DNA of 64,000 nt from an uncultured Desulfobulbus sp. (lineage in GTDB: Bacteria > Desulfobacterota > Desulfobulbia > Desulfobulbales > Desulfobulbaceae): the NCBI RefSeq assembly GCF_963664075.1, contig NZ_OY760916.1:2296001-2360000 (forward strand), written 5' to 3'. Below, one piece after another: positions 33,021 through 42,399 of the stretch (the first letter of the stretch is position 1; each line of letters begins with the position of its first letter). The notes beneath the pieces are model-generated. The model was not told where the DNA came from and did no database searches. It saw nothing but the letters and a program-made list of their open reading frames with translations. The position numbers and the translations under genes are program-made.

Positions 33021-33440
33021 ATGGAAACATTTGTCTGGAAAAAATCATATGTAACCGGCATAGCCCAAATTGACAGGGAGCATCATCACATGCTCGAACT
33101 GATCAACACTATGTATGCGGCCTTGAGAAGGGGTGCTCGCCCCCATGAAGTTATAGAGTACTGTCGTGAACTGGTCGCCTTTACCGAGCTGCACTTTCAA
33201 AATGAAGAAAAGTACATGGCTTCGATTGCCTACCAGTCCCTGGCTGACCACCATCAAACGCATCGAAGGCTCATGATGAAGTCACGCGCCTTTCTCCACG
33301 GGCTTGAACTCAATTTCCCCAAACAAAATACTGGTATATTTCATGTTTTACGGGAAATTTTTATTGATCACATCCAAAGCGATGACAGAGTCTTTGGCCA
33401 GGCCTATCACGACGCCGTTGTGCAGCAGGTGGCAGCTTAA
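33021..33440 (+). CDS. Bacteriohemerythrin
   Basis: This 139-residue four-helix diiron protein carries O2 reversibly. Its iron ligand motifs are seen in IDREHHHMLELIN (residues 17-29), HFQNEEKYM, HHQTHRRL and FIDHIQSDDR. Such proteins sense or deliver oxygen in anaerobes and microaerophiles. The start at 33021 gives the usual beginning with METFVWKKSYVTG; an extension from 32610 would run through tRNA genes. It is a stand-alone gene. Confidence 0.93.
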   Translation: METFVWKKSYVTGIAQIDREHHHMLELINTMYAALRRGARPHEVIEYCRELVAFTELHFQNEEKYMASIAYQSLADHHQTHRRLMMKSRAFLHGLELNFPKQNTGIFHVLREIFIDHIQSDDRVFGQAYHDAVVQQVAA

Positions 33441-33564
33441 ACGACGCGTACATTCATCCCCCCTTATTGAGCTTCCCCTTTCTTCACTACCTAGCTGTAC
33501 CTCGACACACTCCCCTCAAAACACCTCACATGCTCAGTGACGTTCAGCTGCGCTGCTGTGATAA

Positions 33565-34506
33565 TCAAAGTTCTTTTTCACTTCGCTTTGTTTTCCTTGG
33601 TTCTCGTGCATACCAGAGTAAACCAAGCGAGCACCCGATTATACCGGCTATTTCCCAGGGACTTAAATTTTCTTTGAGCACAATCCAGGCCAACAATGCC
33701 GTCGTTACCGGCACAAACGACATAAACAAAGCAACAGGAATGGTACCAAGCTGGCGAATGGCATAGGCCACACACATAAGCGCAATTACATTCACCACGC
33801 CCCCTTGATAAACAGCCTGAACTGCCATATCGTGGTACATATTAGTTGACATTCCCGAGGGGAAAACAAACCATAATGGTGTGAATATAAGGACATTCAC
33901 AACAGGTACAATCACCAGCACATCTTGCCAGTTCACTTGCCAGAGTCGAATCCCCGTCATGTGAAAGGTATAGCAGAGTGCGGCCGTTATCAGCAAAAGC
34001 ATTCCAATAGCTTGACTTGCTGAAACGCTAAAATTGCCTGTCATAATCAGATTAGAAAAAAAGATCAGACCAATGGCCCCGTAGCGATGCAGTGCTATTT
34101 TCTGGCGAAAAACCAGCCAGGCAACCACAGCTCCCATGACAGGAAGCATGCCATTGACCAGAACACCGGCATGGGCTGCGTTAATGACTTTCAACCCATA
34201 GAAGGAGAGCATGGTGTAGGGAAACCCTACGCCGAGTCCTATTACCAGATACTGAAAGAGGGTGTACCGTTTCCAGGGGTATCGGAACACTGCCGGAGAC
34301 ACTAATATAAATGCCGTCCAATAACGAAGCATCGTGATATCAGAGGGTTGCAACGCGGTGTGCACGCCAAAACGAGAGAGGGTAATCCAGCCGGACCAGA
34401 TAAAGACCACGGCAATACCAGCAATATAAGGTTTCAATGTATTCATGGGCTGTGGATTACCCGGAATAAACGGTACTGACAAGCTCTTCTCTTGAGGTGC
34501 ACGCAT
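33565..34506 (-). CDS. DMT superfamily (EamA) transporter
   Basis: This 313-residue inner-membrane protein has ten predicted membrane helices in two EamA halves. Conserved features include GVLVNGMLPVMGAVVAW in the first half and FMSFVPVTTALLAW in the second. EamA proteins export metabolites or amino acids; the substrate is unknown. The start at 34506 has GAGGGG 8 bp upstream; other starts are 34554 and 34446. It is divergent from the SelO gene. Confidence 0.85.
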   Translation of the reverse strand: MRAPQEKSLSVPFIPGNPQPMNTLKPYIAGIAVVFIWSGWITLSRFGVHTALQPSDITMLRYWTAFILVSPAVFRYPWKRYTLFQYLVIGLGVGFPYTMLSFYGLKVINAAHAGVLVNGMLPVMGAVVAWLVFRQKIALHRYGAIGLIFFSNLIMTGNFSVSASQAIGMLLLITAALCYTFHMTGIRLWQVNWQDVLVIVPVVNVLIFTPLWFVFPSGMSTNMYHDMAVQAVYQGGVVNVIALMCVAYAIRQLGTIPVALFMSFVPVTTALLAWIVLKENLSPWEIAGIIGCSLGLLWYAREPRKTKRSEKEL

Positions 34507-34583
34507 TTCATTGTCCCCTCGTTCAAGGGGATGCACTGTTGACTCCTCCACCATCGCACCTGAAACGCATTAAGGAGGTACCC

Positions 34584-36194
34584 ATGACTCGAGCACTTCA
34601 CCCATCCAATTTTTTTTCGAAGCAGCTCAACTTTGACAATCGCTTCACCCGGGAATTACCATCTGATCCCATCACCACGAATACCAGACGTCAGGTTGCA
34701 GGAGCATGCTATTCCAAAGTGCAGCCAACACCTGTGCGTGCACCTACATTGGTGGCCTATTCAAAAGAGGCTGCCGGATTACTTGATCTTCAACCTGAAG
34801 ATATCCAAAGAACAGGCTTTACCCAGGTTTTCTCAGGAAATGTGTTACTGCCTGGCATGGATCCTTATGCCATGTGCTATGGCGGCCATCAATTTGGAAA
34901 CTGGGCAGGGCAACTCGGTGATGGCCGCGCTATTAACCTGGGTGAGGTAGTGAATCAGCAAGGGCGCCATTGGATGCTGCAACTCAAAGGAGCTGGCCCG
35001 ACCCCCTATTCCCGCAGTGCAGACGGATTGGCGGTTCTGCGCTCTTCCCTTCGTGAGTTTATCTGCTCTGAAGCCATGTATCATCTGGGTGTACCGACAA
35101 CCCGTGCACTCAGCCTCATCCTTACTGGCGAGTCGGTTATGCGGGATATGTTCTACGATGGTAACCCTGCCCTGGAGCCAGGTGCTGTGGTTTGTCGACT
35201 TGCCCCTACCTTTATTCGCTTTGGCAATTTTGAAATTTTGGCTGCCCGGGGTGATCTCGCCACGCTCAAACAGTTGGTCGAATTTACCCTTACCCATCAT
35301 TTCCCTCAGTTTGCTCCTGCCACAACTGAGCACATTCTTGCTTGGTTTGAGCAAGTCTGTCGCCTCACAGTTCAGTTAATGGTTGAATGGCTTCGGGTTG
35401 GTTTTGTCCATGGCGTGATGAACACTGACAACATGTCAATTTTGGGACTCACCATTGATTATGGCCCCTACGGCTGGCTTGAGGATTATGATCCCACCTG
35501 GACCCCCAACACAACCGATAGCATGGGAAAAAGGTACTGCTTTGGCAGGCAGGCGCACATTGCCCATTGGAATCTGGCGCGGCTCGCAGGGGCTATTCAT
35601 CCCCTCATTGGGGAGGCCGCTCCTCTTGAAGAAATTCTTCAATCATACACCACGTGGTTCAATCAGTCCTGGCAGGAAATGATGGCAAAAAAACTGGGAT
35701 TACTCTCTTTTATTCCAGCTACCGATCAAAGGTTAGTGGATGACCTGCTCAGCCTTTTACCCCAGGTTGAAACGGATATGACCCTCTTTTTCCGTAACTT
35801 GGCCCAGATCCCCCTCATCGTCGATCGAGACCAGGATCGTCTTGTCCCTCTCATGGAGGCATTTTATCAACCCAGCGCATTGACCACCGATATTCGGGAA
35901 AAATTCAGCCATTGGTTAGCTGGTTATGCCCATCGTCTCTGTGAACAGCAGGATGAGCCCTCTGATCGTGCAAGTCGTATGCATCAGGTTAATCCACTCT
36001 ACGTTGCACGAAACTACCTGGCTCAACTCGCTGTCGATAAAGTTGAACAGGGTGATTTTTCCCTTGTGAACGAACTTCTTGAGGTGTTACGCCATCCTTA
36101 CGCGCAACAACCTGGCATGGAACGGTTTGCCCGTAAACGTCCGGAATGGGCCAGACATCGGCCCGGCTGTTCGATGCTTTCCTGCAGCTCGTAA
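34584..36194 (+). CDS. selO: SelO-family protein adenylyltransferase
   Basis: This 536-residue pseudokinase-fold enzyme of the SelO/YdiU family transfers AMP to protein Ser, Thr or Tyr residues, as known for the family. Signatures include YGGHQFGNWAGQLGDGRA, LKGAGPTPYSR, and HGVMNTDNMSI with the downstream DYGPYG, the metal-binding region. The C-terminus ends CSS after a GC, where some family members carry selenocysteine; here it is TGC (Cys). TAAGGAGGT is a perfect Shine-Dalgarno site 4 bp before the ATG. Confidence 0.95.
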   Translation: MTRALHPSNFFSKQLNFDNRFTRELPSDPITTNTRRQVAGACYSKVQPTPVRAPTLVAYSKEAAGLLDLQPEDIQRTGFTQVFSGNVLLPGMDPYAMCYGGHQFGNWAGQLGDGRAINLGEVVNQQGRHWMLQLKGAGPTPYSRSADGLAVLRSSLREFICSEAMYHLGVPTTRALSLILTGESVMRDMFYDGNPALEPGAVVCRLAPTFIRFGNFEILAARGDLATLKQLVEFTLTHHFPQFAPATTEHILAWFEQVCRLTVQLMVEWLRVGFVHGVMNTDNMSILGLTIDYGPYGWLEDYDPTWTPNTTDSMGKRYCFGRQAHIAHWNLARLAGAIHPLIGEAAPLEEILQSYTTWFNQSWQEMMAKKLGLLSFIPATDQRLVDDLLSLLPQVETDMTLFFRNLAQIPLIVDRDQDRLVPLMEAFYQPSALTTDIREKFSHWLAGYAHRLCEQQDEPSDRASRMHQVNPLYVARNYLAQLAVDKVEQGDFSLVNELLEVLRHPYAQQPGMERFARKRPEWARHRPGCSMLSCSS

Positions 36195-36236
36195 TTTTGC
36201 TATGACTTCATAGGTACATTCAAAGAAGGAGCACAT

Positions 36237-36884
36237 GTGGTACACAAAACAAACTGGCAGGCGGTATTGTTTGATTTTGATGGGGTGATTGCTGATTCCA
36301 CCGCAGTCAAAGTCGAGGCATTTCATACTCTTTTCACCTCTTTCGGCTCCATGATTCAGGAAGCTGTCGTTAACTATCATCTCGATAATGGTGGCATGCC
36401 CAGAATCGAAAAAATACGTCACTGCTATACCCAATTTGTTGGCCGTCCTATTTCTGACGCACACCTCACCCTTGAGTGTGAAAAATTTGCCGATATGGTT
36501 CGCGAGGCAGTGATTGCTTCTCCTTTAATCCCCGGAGCCCTTGAAACCCTCAAGAGTCTCAAAGAACAGGCCATCCCCTGCTTTGTTGTCTCAGGCACTC
36601 CGCATGAGGAGATGAACGCCATCGTTGAGGCCAAGGGGCTCAAAGAGTATTTTGTCGAGGTACATGGATCTCCCCGCACAAAGCCAGTGGTAGTGGCCGA
36701 TATTCTGCAACGATTTACACTTTTCCCCAGTTCCTGTCTTTTCGTCGGTGATGCCCTGGCAGATTACCAGGCTGCGCAGAAACACGGTTTAAACTTTCTC
36801 GGTATTGTCCCGGCAGGCAAGCCGTCTCTTTTTCCTGCCCAGACAACAACGGCCCCAAAGGTTGAGCTGCCATCCCCCCCATGA
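36237..36884 (+). CDS. HAD-superfamily hydrolase (phosphatase-like)
   Basis: This 215-residue protein has HAD motif I FDFDGVIADS near residue 11, motif II in VVSGTPHEE, motif III with Lys in SPRTKPVV, and motif IV in FVGDALADYQ. The cap is alpha-helical (subclass IA), as in beta-phosphoglucomutase-like or phosphoglycolate phosphatases. Substrate unknown. The GTG start at 36237 has AAGGAGC upstream and overlaps an out-of-frame ATG. Confidence 0.85.
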   Translation: MVHKTNWQAVLFDFDGVIADSTAVKVEAFHTLFTSFGSMIQEAVVNYHLDNGGMPRIEKIRHCYTQFVGRPISDAHLTLECEKFADMVREAVIASPLIPGALETLKSLKEQAIPCFVVSGTPHEEMNAIVEAKGLKEYFVEVHGSPRTKPVVVADILQRFTLFPSSCLFVGDALADYQAAQKHGLNFLGIVPAGKPSLFPAQTTTAPKVELPSPP

Positions 36885-36942
36885 ACGGAGTGGATATGAG
36901 GCTCAGCATGCGCTGGAAGCCTGGGAGAGAATGAGGTTCACC

Positions 36943-37131
36943 TTGACACTCGAGGTAAGTTTTTCTATACACAGAGATTAAGCTTTGCGGCAGAGGCCAG
37001 AACTATATACGTTTTCTTGTACCAGGCTTCTTGTCCTGGTGCGCTTATCCTGCCGCTCTATATCGTGCTGGGATGACTTGCGTGTTCTTTTCAAGTCTCC
37101 CTGTTTTTATTTTGACCGCCAGAGGCCAAAC
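36943..37131 (+). promoter_or_regulatory. thiM promoter and structured leader
   Basis: TTGACA at 36943-36948, 17 bp, TATACA at 36966-36971. The leader of about 150 bases has two nested stems: GCGGCAG (36987-36993) with CTGCCGC (37050-37056), and ACCAGG with CCTGGT inside. I find no THI-box (CUGAGA) or the conserved TPP-binding segments, so a TPP riboswitch is not supported. Confidence 0.55.
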
Positions 37132-37938
37132 ATGACTCAATTTGCCGGAAAAACCGCTGCCAATCTGCAAAAAATCAGGGAGACCAAACCCTTGATTCAC
37201 AACATCACCAATTTTGTCGTCATGAACTATACAGCCAATGTCTTATTGGCTGCCGGTGCATCCCCGGTCATGGCCCATGCAGACAGTGAAGTGGAAGAAA
37301 TGGTGGATCTGGCGGGTGCCCTGGTGCTTAATATCGGCACCCTGACCGATAGCTGGGTCAACACCATGATAAAAGCCGGTCGCCGTGCTGTGGAACTCGA
37401 CAAGCCGATTATCCTTGATCCCGTAGGTGCTGGTGCCACTCAGTTGCGAACCAACGCAGTCAAGGCAATTTTAGCCCAAACCTGGGTAAGCATTATTCGT
37501 GGTAATGCCTCGGAAATTCTGGCCCTGAGAGGACTGAATTTTGGATCAAAAGGGGTCGATAGTGTCAACAGTGTCGAAGAAAGCACTGCAGTCGTGATCG
37601 AAATTGCCCGCGAACTGGGAACAACCCTGGCAATTACTGGAAAAACCGATCTGGTTACCGATGGTGTAAGAAATTTTCGTGTCCACGGGGGACATGCGCT
37701 CATGCCCTACGTAACCGGAACAGGCTGTTCAGCCTCGGCACTGCTTGGCGCTTTTCATACAGTGGATAAGGATCCGGTCTCTGCAGCAGTAACCTGTCTG
37801 GCTTTCTTTGGCATCGCAGGAGAAACAGCAGGCCAAGAGGCAAAAGGCCCCGGCAGTTTTATGATCCATCTCCTCGATGCACTCTACAATCTCAGTCCGG
37901 CTGAGGTTGAATCCCGATGTCAAATTGAAAAAATCTGA
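37132..37938 (+). CDS. thiM: Hydroxyethylthiazole kinase
   Basis: This 268-residue ribokinase-fold enzyme phosphorylates thiazole alcohol in thiamin salvage. It shows PLIHNITNFVVMNYTANVLLA at the substrate site, ILDPVGAGAT, and the GTGCSASALLGAF nucleotide-binding stretch near residue 195. It begins 192 bp after the divergent-strand spacer, and a longer frame to 36985 reads through the leader and is rejected. It is first in an operon with thiE and thiD. Confidence 0.95.
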   Translation: MTQFAGKTAANLQKIRETKPLIHNITNFVVMNYTANVLLAAGASPVMAHADSEVEEMVDLAGALVLNIGTLTDSWVNTMIKAGRRAVELDKPIILDPVGAGATQLRTNAVKAILAQTWVSIIRGNASEILALRGLNFGSKGVDSVNSVEESTAVVIEIARELGTTLAITGKTDLVTDGVRNFRVHGGHALMPYVTGTGCSASALLGAFHTVDKDPVSAAVTCLAFFGIAGETAGQEAKGPGSFMIHLLDALYNLSPAEVESRCQIEKI

Positions 37939-37944
37939 TCGTCC

Positions 37945-38613
37945 ATGATCGATCTTTCACTCTACCTGGTGACCGACCGTGCCCTCTCTGCCGGTCGTGA
38001 CACGGTGAATGTGGTGGCCGCAGCCCTTCGCGGAGGCGTGAGTTGCGTACAACTTCGTGAAAAACAAGCCACTACCCGAGAATTCATGGAAGAAGCCCGG
38101 GCTGTGAAATCCCTGCTCGATACCCTGGACAAACCTGTTCCCCTGATTATCAATGACCGCTTAGATGTGGCCCTTGCCGTCCAGGCAGATGGGGTGCACC
38201 TGGGACAAAAAGACATGCCCATCTCCGATGCTCGCAGGATTGCAGGGAACACTATGATTATTGGCATCTCAGCCGAATGCCTTGACGATGCCCTTGCTGC
38301 TGAACGAGATGGTGCAGACTATGTCGGGGTCAGCCCAGTGTATGCAACCCCCACCAAAACCGATACGGCGCCACCTCTTGGCCTCTCAGGACTCCATCAA
38401 ATCAGACAGGCCGTCTCCTTACCCCTGGTAGGAATTGGCGGTATCAACGCCAATAACGCTCTTGATGTTCTCCGCGCCGGAGCAGACGGGGTCGCTGTGG
38501 TCTCGGCCATTGTCAGTGCTCCCTGTCCGCGCAGTGCGGCTGCCGCACTTTTGCAAGACATCAACCGATTTAAAGTAAAACACTCAAAAACACTGCACCT
38601 TACCCCCCAGTGA
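37945..38613 (+). CDS. thiE: Thiamin phosphate synthase
   Basis: This 222-residue TIM-barrel enzyme joins HMP-PP and HET-P to form thiamin phosphate. Family signatures are VQLREK, NDRLDVALAVQADGVHLGQ, and GVSPVYATPTK with PLGLSGL, followed by VGIGGI. It starts 6 bp after thiM and is followed 44 bp later by thiD. No odd features. Confidence 0.95.
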   Translation: MIDLSLYLVTDRALSAGRDTVNVVAAALRGGVSCVQLREKQATTREFMEEARAVKSLLDTLDKPVPLIINDRLDVALAVQADGVHLGQKDMPISDARRIAGNTMIIGISAECLDDALAAERDGADYVGVSPVYATPTKTDTAPPLGLSGLHQIRQAVSLPLVGIGGINANNALDVLRAGADGVAVVSAIVSAPCPRSAAAALLQDINRFKVKHSKTLHLTPQ

Positions 38614-38657
38614 GCACGGGGCCTCCTCCGCACAATCGTCCCCGTACAAAGGAATCC

Positions 38658-39476
38658 ATGAACGCCAAAAAAGTCTACAAAAGAGTTTTAACCATCGCCG
38701 GATCCGACAGCGGTGGTGGTGCCGGAATCCAGGCTGATTTAAAAACAATCAGCGCTAACGGCTGTTATGCCATGAGCGTTATTACCGCGCTCACCGCCCA
38801 AAATACCGTGGGTGTTAGTGGTATTCACGCTGTTCCTGTAGATTTCGTTGCCAGCCAGATGGAGGCAGTGCTCTCCGATATCGGTGTTGACGCCGTCAAG
38901 ATTGGCATGCTCTTCTCCCCTGAGCTCATCGAAACCATTGCCAGTCAGCTCAACAAATTCAACATCCAAACGATTATTCTCGATCCGGTCATGGTGGCCC
39001 AAAGCGGAGATAAACTGCTTCAGGATGAGGCCATTGAAGCCTTAAAACAGCACCTGATCCCCATGGCTGAGCTGATCACCCCAAACCTGCCAGAAGCCGC
39101 AGTACTCCTGGGGAGAGAAGAGTTCACCGACAGCAAAGCAATCGAAGAGGCAACGGTTGAACTCATTTCCATGGGCTGTCGTAATGTTCTCATCAAAGGG
39201 GGACACCTCGAAGGTGGAGCCAGTGATGATTGCCTCTACCTCGGAGCTGAAAAACGGTTAGTCATCCTGCCAGGTGAGCGCATTCCAACTCAAAATAACC
39301 ATGGGACAGGGTGCACCTTAAGTGCAGCCATTGCCTCATTTGTCGCCCGTGGTCAATCCATTGAAGAAGCTGTCCGCAGTGCCAAGGCCTACATCACAGG
39401 AGCTATTCGAGCTGGAGCCGAATACACCATCGGCCAGGGACATGGCCCAGTTCACCATTTTTATCAATTCTTCTGA
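38658..39476 (+). CDS. thiD: Hydroxymethylpyrimidine (phosphate) kinase
   Basis: This 272-residue ribokinase-fold kinase phosphorylates HMP and HMP-P. It has LTIAGSDSGGGAGIQADLKT near residue 12, LDPVMVAQSGDKLL, and NHGTGCTLSAAIAS near 215. It lies between thiE and the ABC transporter genes. The start at 38658 has AAAGGAAT upstream; extension to 38610 overlaps thiE. Confidence 0.95.
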   Translation: MNAKKVYKRVLTIAGSDSGGGAGIQADLKTISANGCYAMSVITALTAQNTVGVSGIHAVPVDFVASQMEAVLSDIGVDAVKIGMLFSPELIETIASQLNKFNIQTIILDPVMVAQSGDKLLQDEAIEALKQHLIPMAELITPNLPEAAVLLGREEFTDSKAIEEATVELISMGCRNVLIKGGHLEGGASDDCLYLGAEKRLVILPGERIPTQNNHGTGCTLSAAIASFVARGQSIEEAVRSAKAYITGAIRAGAEYTIGQGHGPVHHFYQFF

Positions 39477-39493
39477 GCAGGGGGAACAAGGGT

Positions 39494-40237
39494 TTGTCCC
39501 AGGAGGCCCCGGAAATCTCACTTGCGCGGATCGGTCTTGACTTCGCTGGCAAGCCTCTCTTTCACGATCTGAGTTTGCGCCTTGCAGGCGGGCAAACCAC
39601 CTGCATCCTCGGCCCCAGCGGTTGCGGTAAATCAACGCTCTTAAAGCTCATAGCAGGTGTTTCCCCCCTGCACTTTAGCGGAGAGATCACTTTTTCCTCT
39701 GGCCTGTCCCAGCACCCCGTTGCCTGGATGGGCCAGAACGATCTTCTCCTTCCCTGGCTGAGTCTTTTTGACAACGTACTCTTAGGCCCGAGGCTGCGTC
39801 GCCAATGCAGTTCAGAGCAACAAGCCAAGGCGCATGCCCTTATTCAACAGGCGGGACTCTCCGGTTACGAATCCGCCTTACCGGGCACGCTCTCCGGCGG
39901 CATGCGACAGCGCACCGCACTTCTGCGCACTCTGATGGAGGAGCGACAGATCCTCCTCATGGACGAACCCTTTACTGCCCTCGATGCACTGACCCGGGTC
40001 CGCCTTCAAAATCTCTCGGCCGAATTAACCCGGGGAGCAACGGTGATCCTGGTAACACACGACCCCATGGAAGCCTTACGTCTTGGTCATCGTATTATTG
40101 TCCTTGCCGGCAGTCCCATTGCAGTTGTGGAGGAACTTATCCCTGATACGCCTCCTCCCCGTGAAGCGGGCACAGCTCTGCTTAATACCCACTATGCCCA
40201 CCTCCTCTCCCTTTTGATGCAAGGGGGGGCACAATGA
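39494..40237 (+). CDS. thiZ: ABC transporter ATP-binding protein (ThiZ-like)
   Basis: This 247-residue ATPase has Walker A GPSGCGKST near residue 38, the signature LSGGMRQRTALL, and Walker B ILLMDEPFTALDA. It belongs to the nitrate/taurine/pyrimidine-type ABC family and would power uptake of a thiamin precursor with the two genes after it. A TTG start at 39494 is proposed, with a GGGGGAAC site upstream. The 3' end overlaps the permease gene (ATGA). Confidence 0.85.
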   Translation: MSQEAPEISLARIGLDFAGKPLFHDLSLRLAGGQTTCILGPSGCGKSTLLKLIAGVSPLHFSGEITFSSGLSQHPVAWMGQNDLLLPWLSLFDNVLLGPRLRRQCSSEQQAKAHALIQQAGLSGYESALPGTLSGGMRQRTALLRTLMEERQILLMDEPFTALDALTRVRLQNLSAELTRGATVILVTHDPMEALRLGHRIIVLAGSPIAVVEELIPDTPPPREAGTALLNTHYAHLLSLLMQGGAQ

Positions 40238-40986
40238 ACCAGCTGCGTGGGTTGATCCTTTGCTGTGGGCTGATTGTATGCTGGCAGATCCTGGTACTCA
40301 TTACCGATGTTCCTCCCTATATCCTCCCTGGCCCTTTTCCGGTGGCCACAGCTCTGGTTTCCCATTTTTCTCTTCTCGCTGGCCACCTGGGCACAACCTT
40401 TACAGAGATTCTCCTGGGATTAATCCTGGGGACCCTTTTGGGTACCTTTACAGCGCTATCCATGATCATCTCTCCGATGCTTAAACGGTGGATGTTGCCG
40501 GTCCTGGTAATCTCCCAGGCTATTCCTGTCTTTGCCCTGGCGCCGGTCCTGGTCCTCTGGTTTGGCTACGGCATGGCCTCCAAGGTGGCAATGGCAGTAC
40601 TGATCATCTACTTTCCAGTTACGGCTTCTTTCTATGGGGGGATGCAGCGCACAGAGCCTGAACTCTTGGAACTCGCTCGAATCATGGGAGCGGGCAGGCT
40701 TGAGATACTCCGCACTATTATCATCCCCTCCGCCCTTCCCGGCTTTGCCTCTGGCCTACGGGTAGCGACAGCAGTTGCTCCTATTGGTGCCGTGGTAGGA
40801 GAATGGGTCGGTTCCAGCGCGGGGCTGGGCTACTACATGCTGCACGCTAACGCTCGTATGCAAATCGACAACATGTTCGCAGCCCTCGCGCTTCTGGCCC
40901 TCGTCTCGCTCCTGCTCTATTTCTGTATTGATCGTCTGTTGGATAAACTTATATATTGGCAACCCAATCAAGGAACTTCATTATGA
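40234..40986 (+). CDS. thiX: ABC transporter permease (ThiX-like)
   Basis: This 250-residue polytopic permease of the BPD_transp_1 (SsuC/TauC) type has about six membrane segments. The EAA loop reads ELLELARIMGAGRLEILRTIIIPSALPGF, which docks to the ATPase. It overlaps the ATPase gene by 4 bp and the binding protein gene by 4 bp. Transport of the pyrimidine moiety of thiamin is inferred from operon position. Confidence 0.87.
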   Translation: MNQLRGLILCCGLIVCWQILVLITDVPPYILPGPFPVATALVSHFSLLAGHLGTTFTEILLGLILGTLLGTFTALSMIISPMLKRWMLPVLVISQAIPVFALAPVLVLWFGYGMASKVAMAVLIIYFPVTASFYGGMQRTEPELLELARIMGAGRLEILRTIIIPSALPGFASGLRVATAVAPIGAVVGEWVGSSAGLGYYMLHANARMQIDNMFAALALLALVSLLLYFCIDRLLDKLIYWQPNQGTSL

Positions 40987-41930
40987 AAAAATGTCTGCTG
41001 TTGCTGTCTTTGCTCTGTATAGCCCTGTTGCAGAGCATGCCTGCCCAGGCCGGTGAAAAACTCACTGTCCTTTTGGACTGGTTCGTCAATCCCGATCATG
41101 CGCCCCTGTTTGTGGCCAAGGAGAGGGGGTATTTTAAAGATAAAGGCCTCGATGTCGAGCTGATCGCCCCTTCAAACCCCAATGATCCCCCAAAACTAGT
41201 CGCCGCAGGTAAAGCCGACATTGCTGTCTCCTATCAACATCAGCATCAAATGCAAATTGATCAGGGGTTACCCCTGGTTCGTATCGCAACCCTGATCGCC
41301 ACCCCACTCAACTCTCTGGTGGTCCTGGATAACGGCAAGATCAACTCCATTAAAGACCTGAAGGGTAAAACCATCGGTTACTCTGTGGGGGGATTTGAAA
41401 CAGCCTTATTGAAGGTCATGCTAGAAAAGGAAGGACTCAGCATTGATGATGTCAAACTGGTCAACGTCAACTTCTCACTCTCCCCTTCCCTGCTCACCGG
41501 ACAGGCAGATGCAGTCATTGGCGCCTTTCGCAATTTTGAGCTGAACCAAATGGACATTGAAAAACATCCGGGCAAAGCTTTTCTGGTCGAAGAGTATGGT
41601 GTTCCTTCCTACGATGAACTCATTCTCGTGGCCAACAAGGCAAAGCTGGATGATCCCAGACTGCGCAAGTTCGTTGATGCCGTGGAAGAAGGGGTGCAAT
41701 ACCTGGTCAACCATCCTGATACAAGCTGGAAGCTCTTTGTCAGCAATGGCCGTGAATCACTTGATGACGAACTCAATCGCCGGGCCTGGAGGGACACTCT
41801 GCCCCGCTTTGCCTTGCGCCCCGGTGCCCTGGATAAAAAACGGTATCTCCGTTTTGCCCAGTTTCTTAAAGAGCAGAATATTGTCAGCAAAGTCCCCCAG
41901 CTTGACAGCTGGGCGGTAGAACTCAATTGA
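40983..41930 (+). CDS. thiY: Periplasmic thiamin-precursor binding protein (ThiY-like)
   Basis: This 315-residue NMT1/THI5-family solute-binding protein has a signal peptide (ends near QAG, residue 24). Its body has LDWFVNPDHAPLFVAKERGYF and ADIAVSYQHQHQMQ, which resemble ThiY that binds formylaminopyrimidine. It follows the permease gene. A GAAC-rich site precedes the ATG at 40983. It completes the transporter with ThiZ and ThiX. Confidence 0.88.
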   Translation: MKKCLLLLSLLCIALLQSMPAQAGEKLTVLLDWFVNPDHAPLFVAKERGYFKDKGLDVELIAPSNPNDPPKLVAAGKADIAVSYQHQHQMQIDQGLPLVRIATLIATPLNSLVVLDNGKINSIKDLKGKTIGYSVGGFETALLKVMLEKEGLSIDDVKLVNVNFSLSPSLLTGQADAVIGAFRNFELNQMDIEKHPGKAFLVEEYGVPSYDELILVANKAKLDDPRLRKFVDAVEEGVQYLVNHPDTSWKLFVSNGRESLDDELNRRAWRDTLPRFALRPGALDKKRYLRFAQFLKEQNIVSKVPQLDSWAVELN

Positions 41931-42399
41931 TCTTTTTCTTTTCTGAGGTCTATTCGTCAGCCTCAGAGATACAATGTGGTTGTGGCCGGGGAGCGTCTCC
42001 TTTGTTCCCCGGTCCCTTCCAGCTTTCCAGTATTTTTTGCAGATGATCCATGCCGCCCCTGTTCACAGGGACTTGCAACACGTTCATTCCTCTTGCAGTA
42101 CTTTTCGCTTCGATTTATTCAATTTTTTCCTGGACCTCTGCCGGGCTGACTTTTATATTGCACTTTGGCATAGAGTAACGCGGTGGGTATCCGGTTACAG
42201 AAATTGAGTCTCCATGCGTGATGATTCACGTAAACCACTGGGAGGAGCAACACTGGTATCTAGGTGTGCGCTAGTTATACTGCAGTCGCCCCATGTCTCA
42301 ATTCTTCTTTTATAACCAAAAGCTGCCCTCACCTTGGGAATTATCCCTGTCTGACCGGAATCCCATTCACCCAAAAAAACAACTGAAAAGGAGTTTTTT
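41931..42399. other. Intergenic region with two hairpins
   Basis: This 469-bp stretch has no convincing gene. Two hairpins follow thiY: TCTGAGG/CCTCAGA at 41942-41967 and CCGGGGA/TCCCCGG at 41986-42012. They may terminate the thiamin operon. The only notable frame, 41974-42207, has poor composition and no start site. Confidence 0.6.

Noticed and set aside
36985-37131. TPP riboswitch before thiM
   Set aside because: The THI-box and TPP-binding core sequences are not seen; only generic stems are present.
41974-42207. 77-codon frame after thiY
   Set aside because: Poor protein composition, overlaps two hairpins, no Shine-Dalgarno site.
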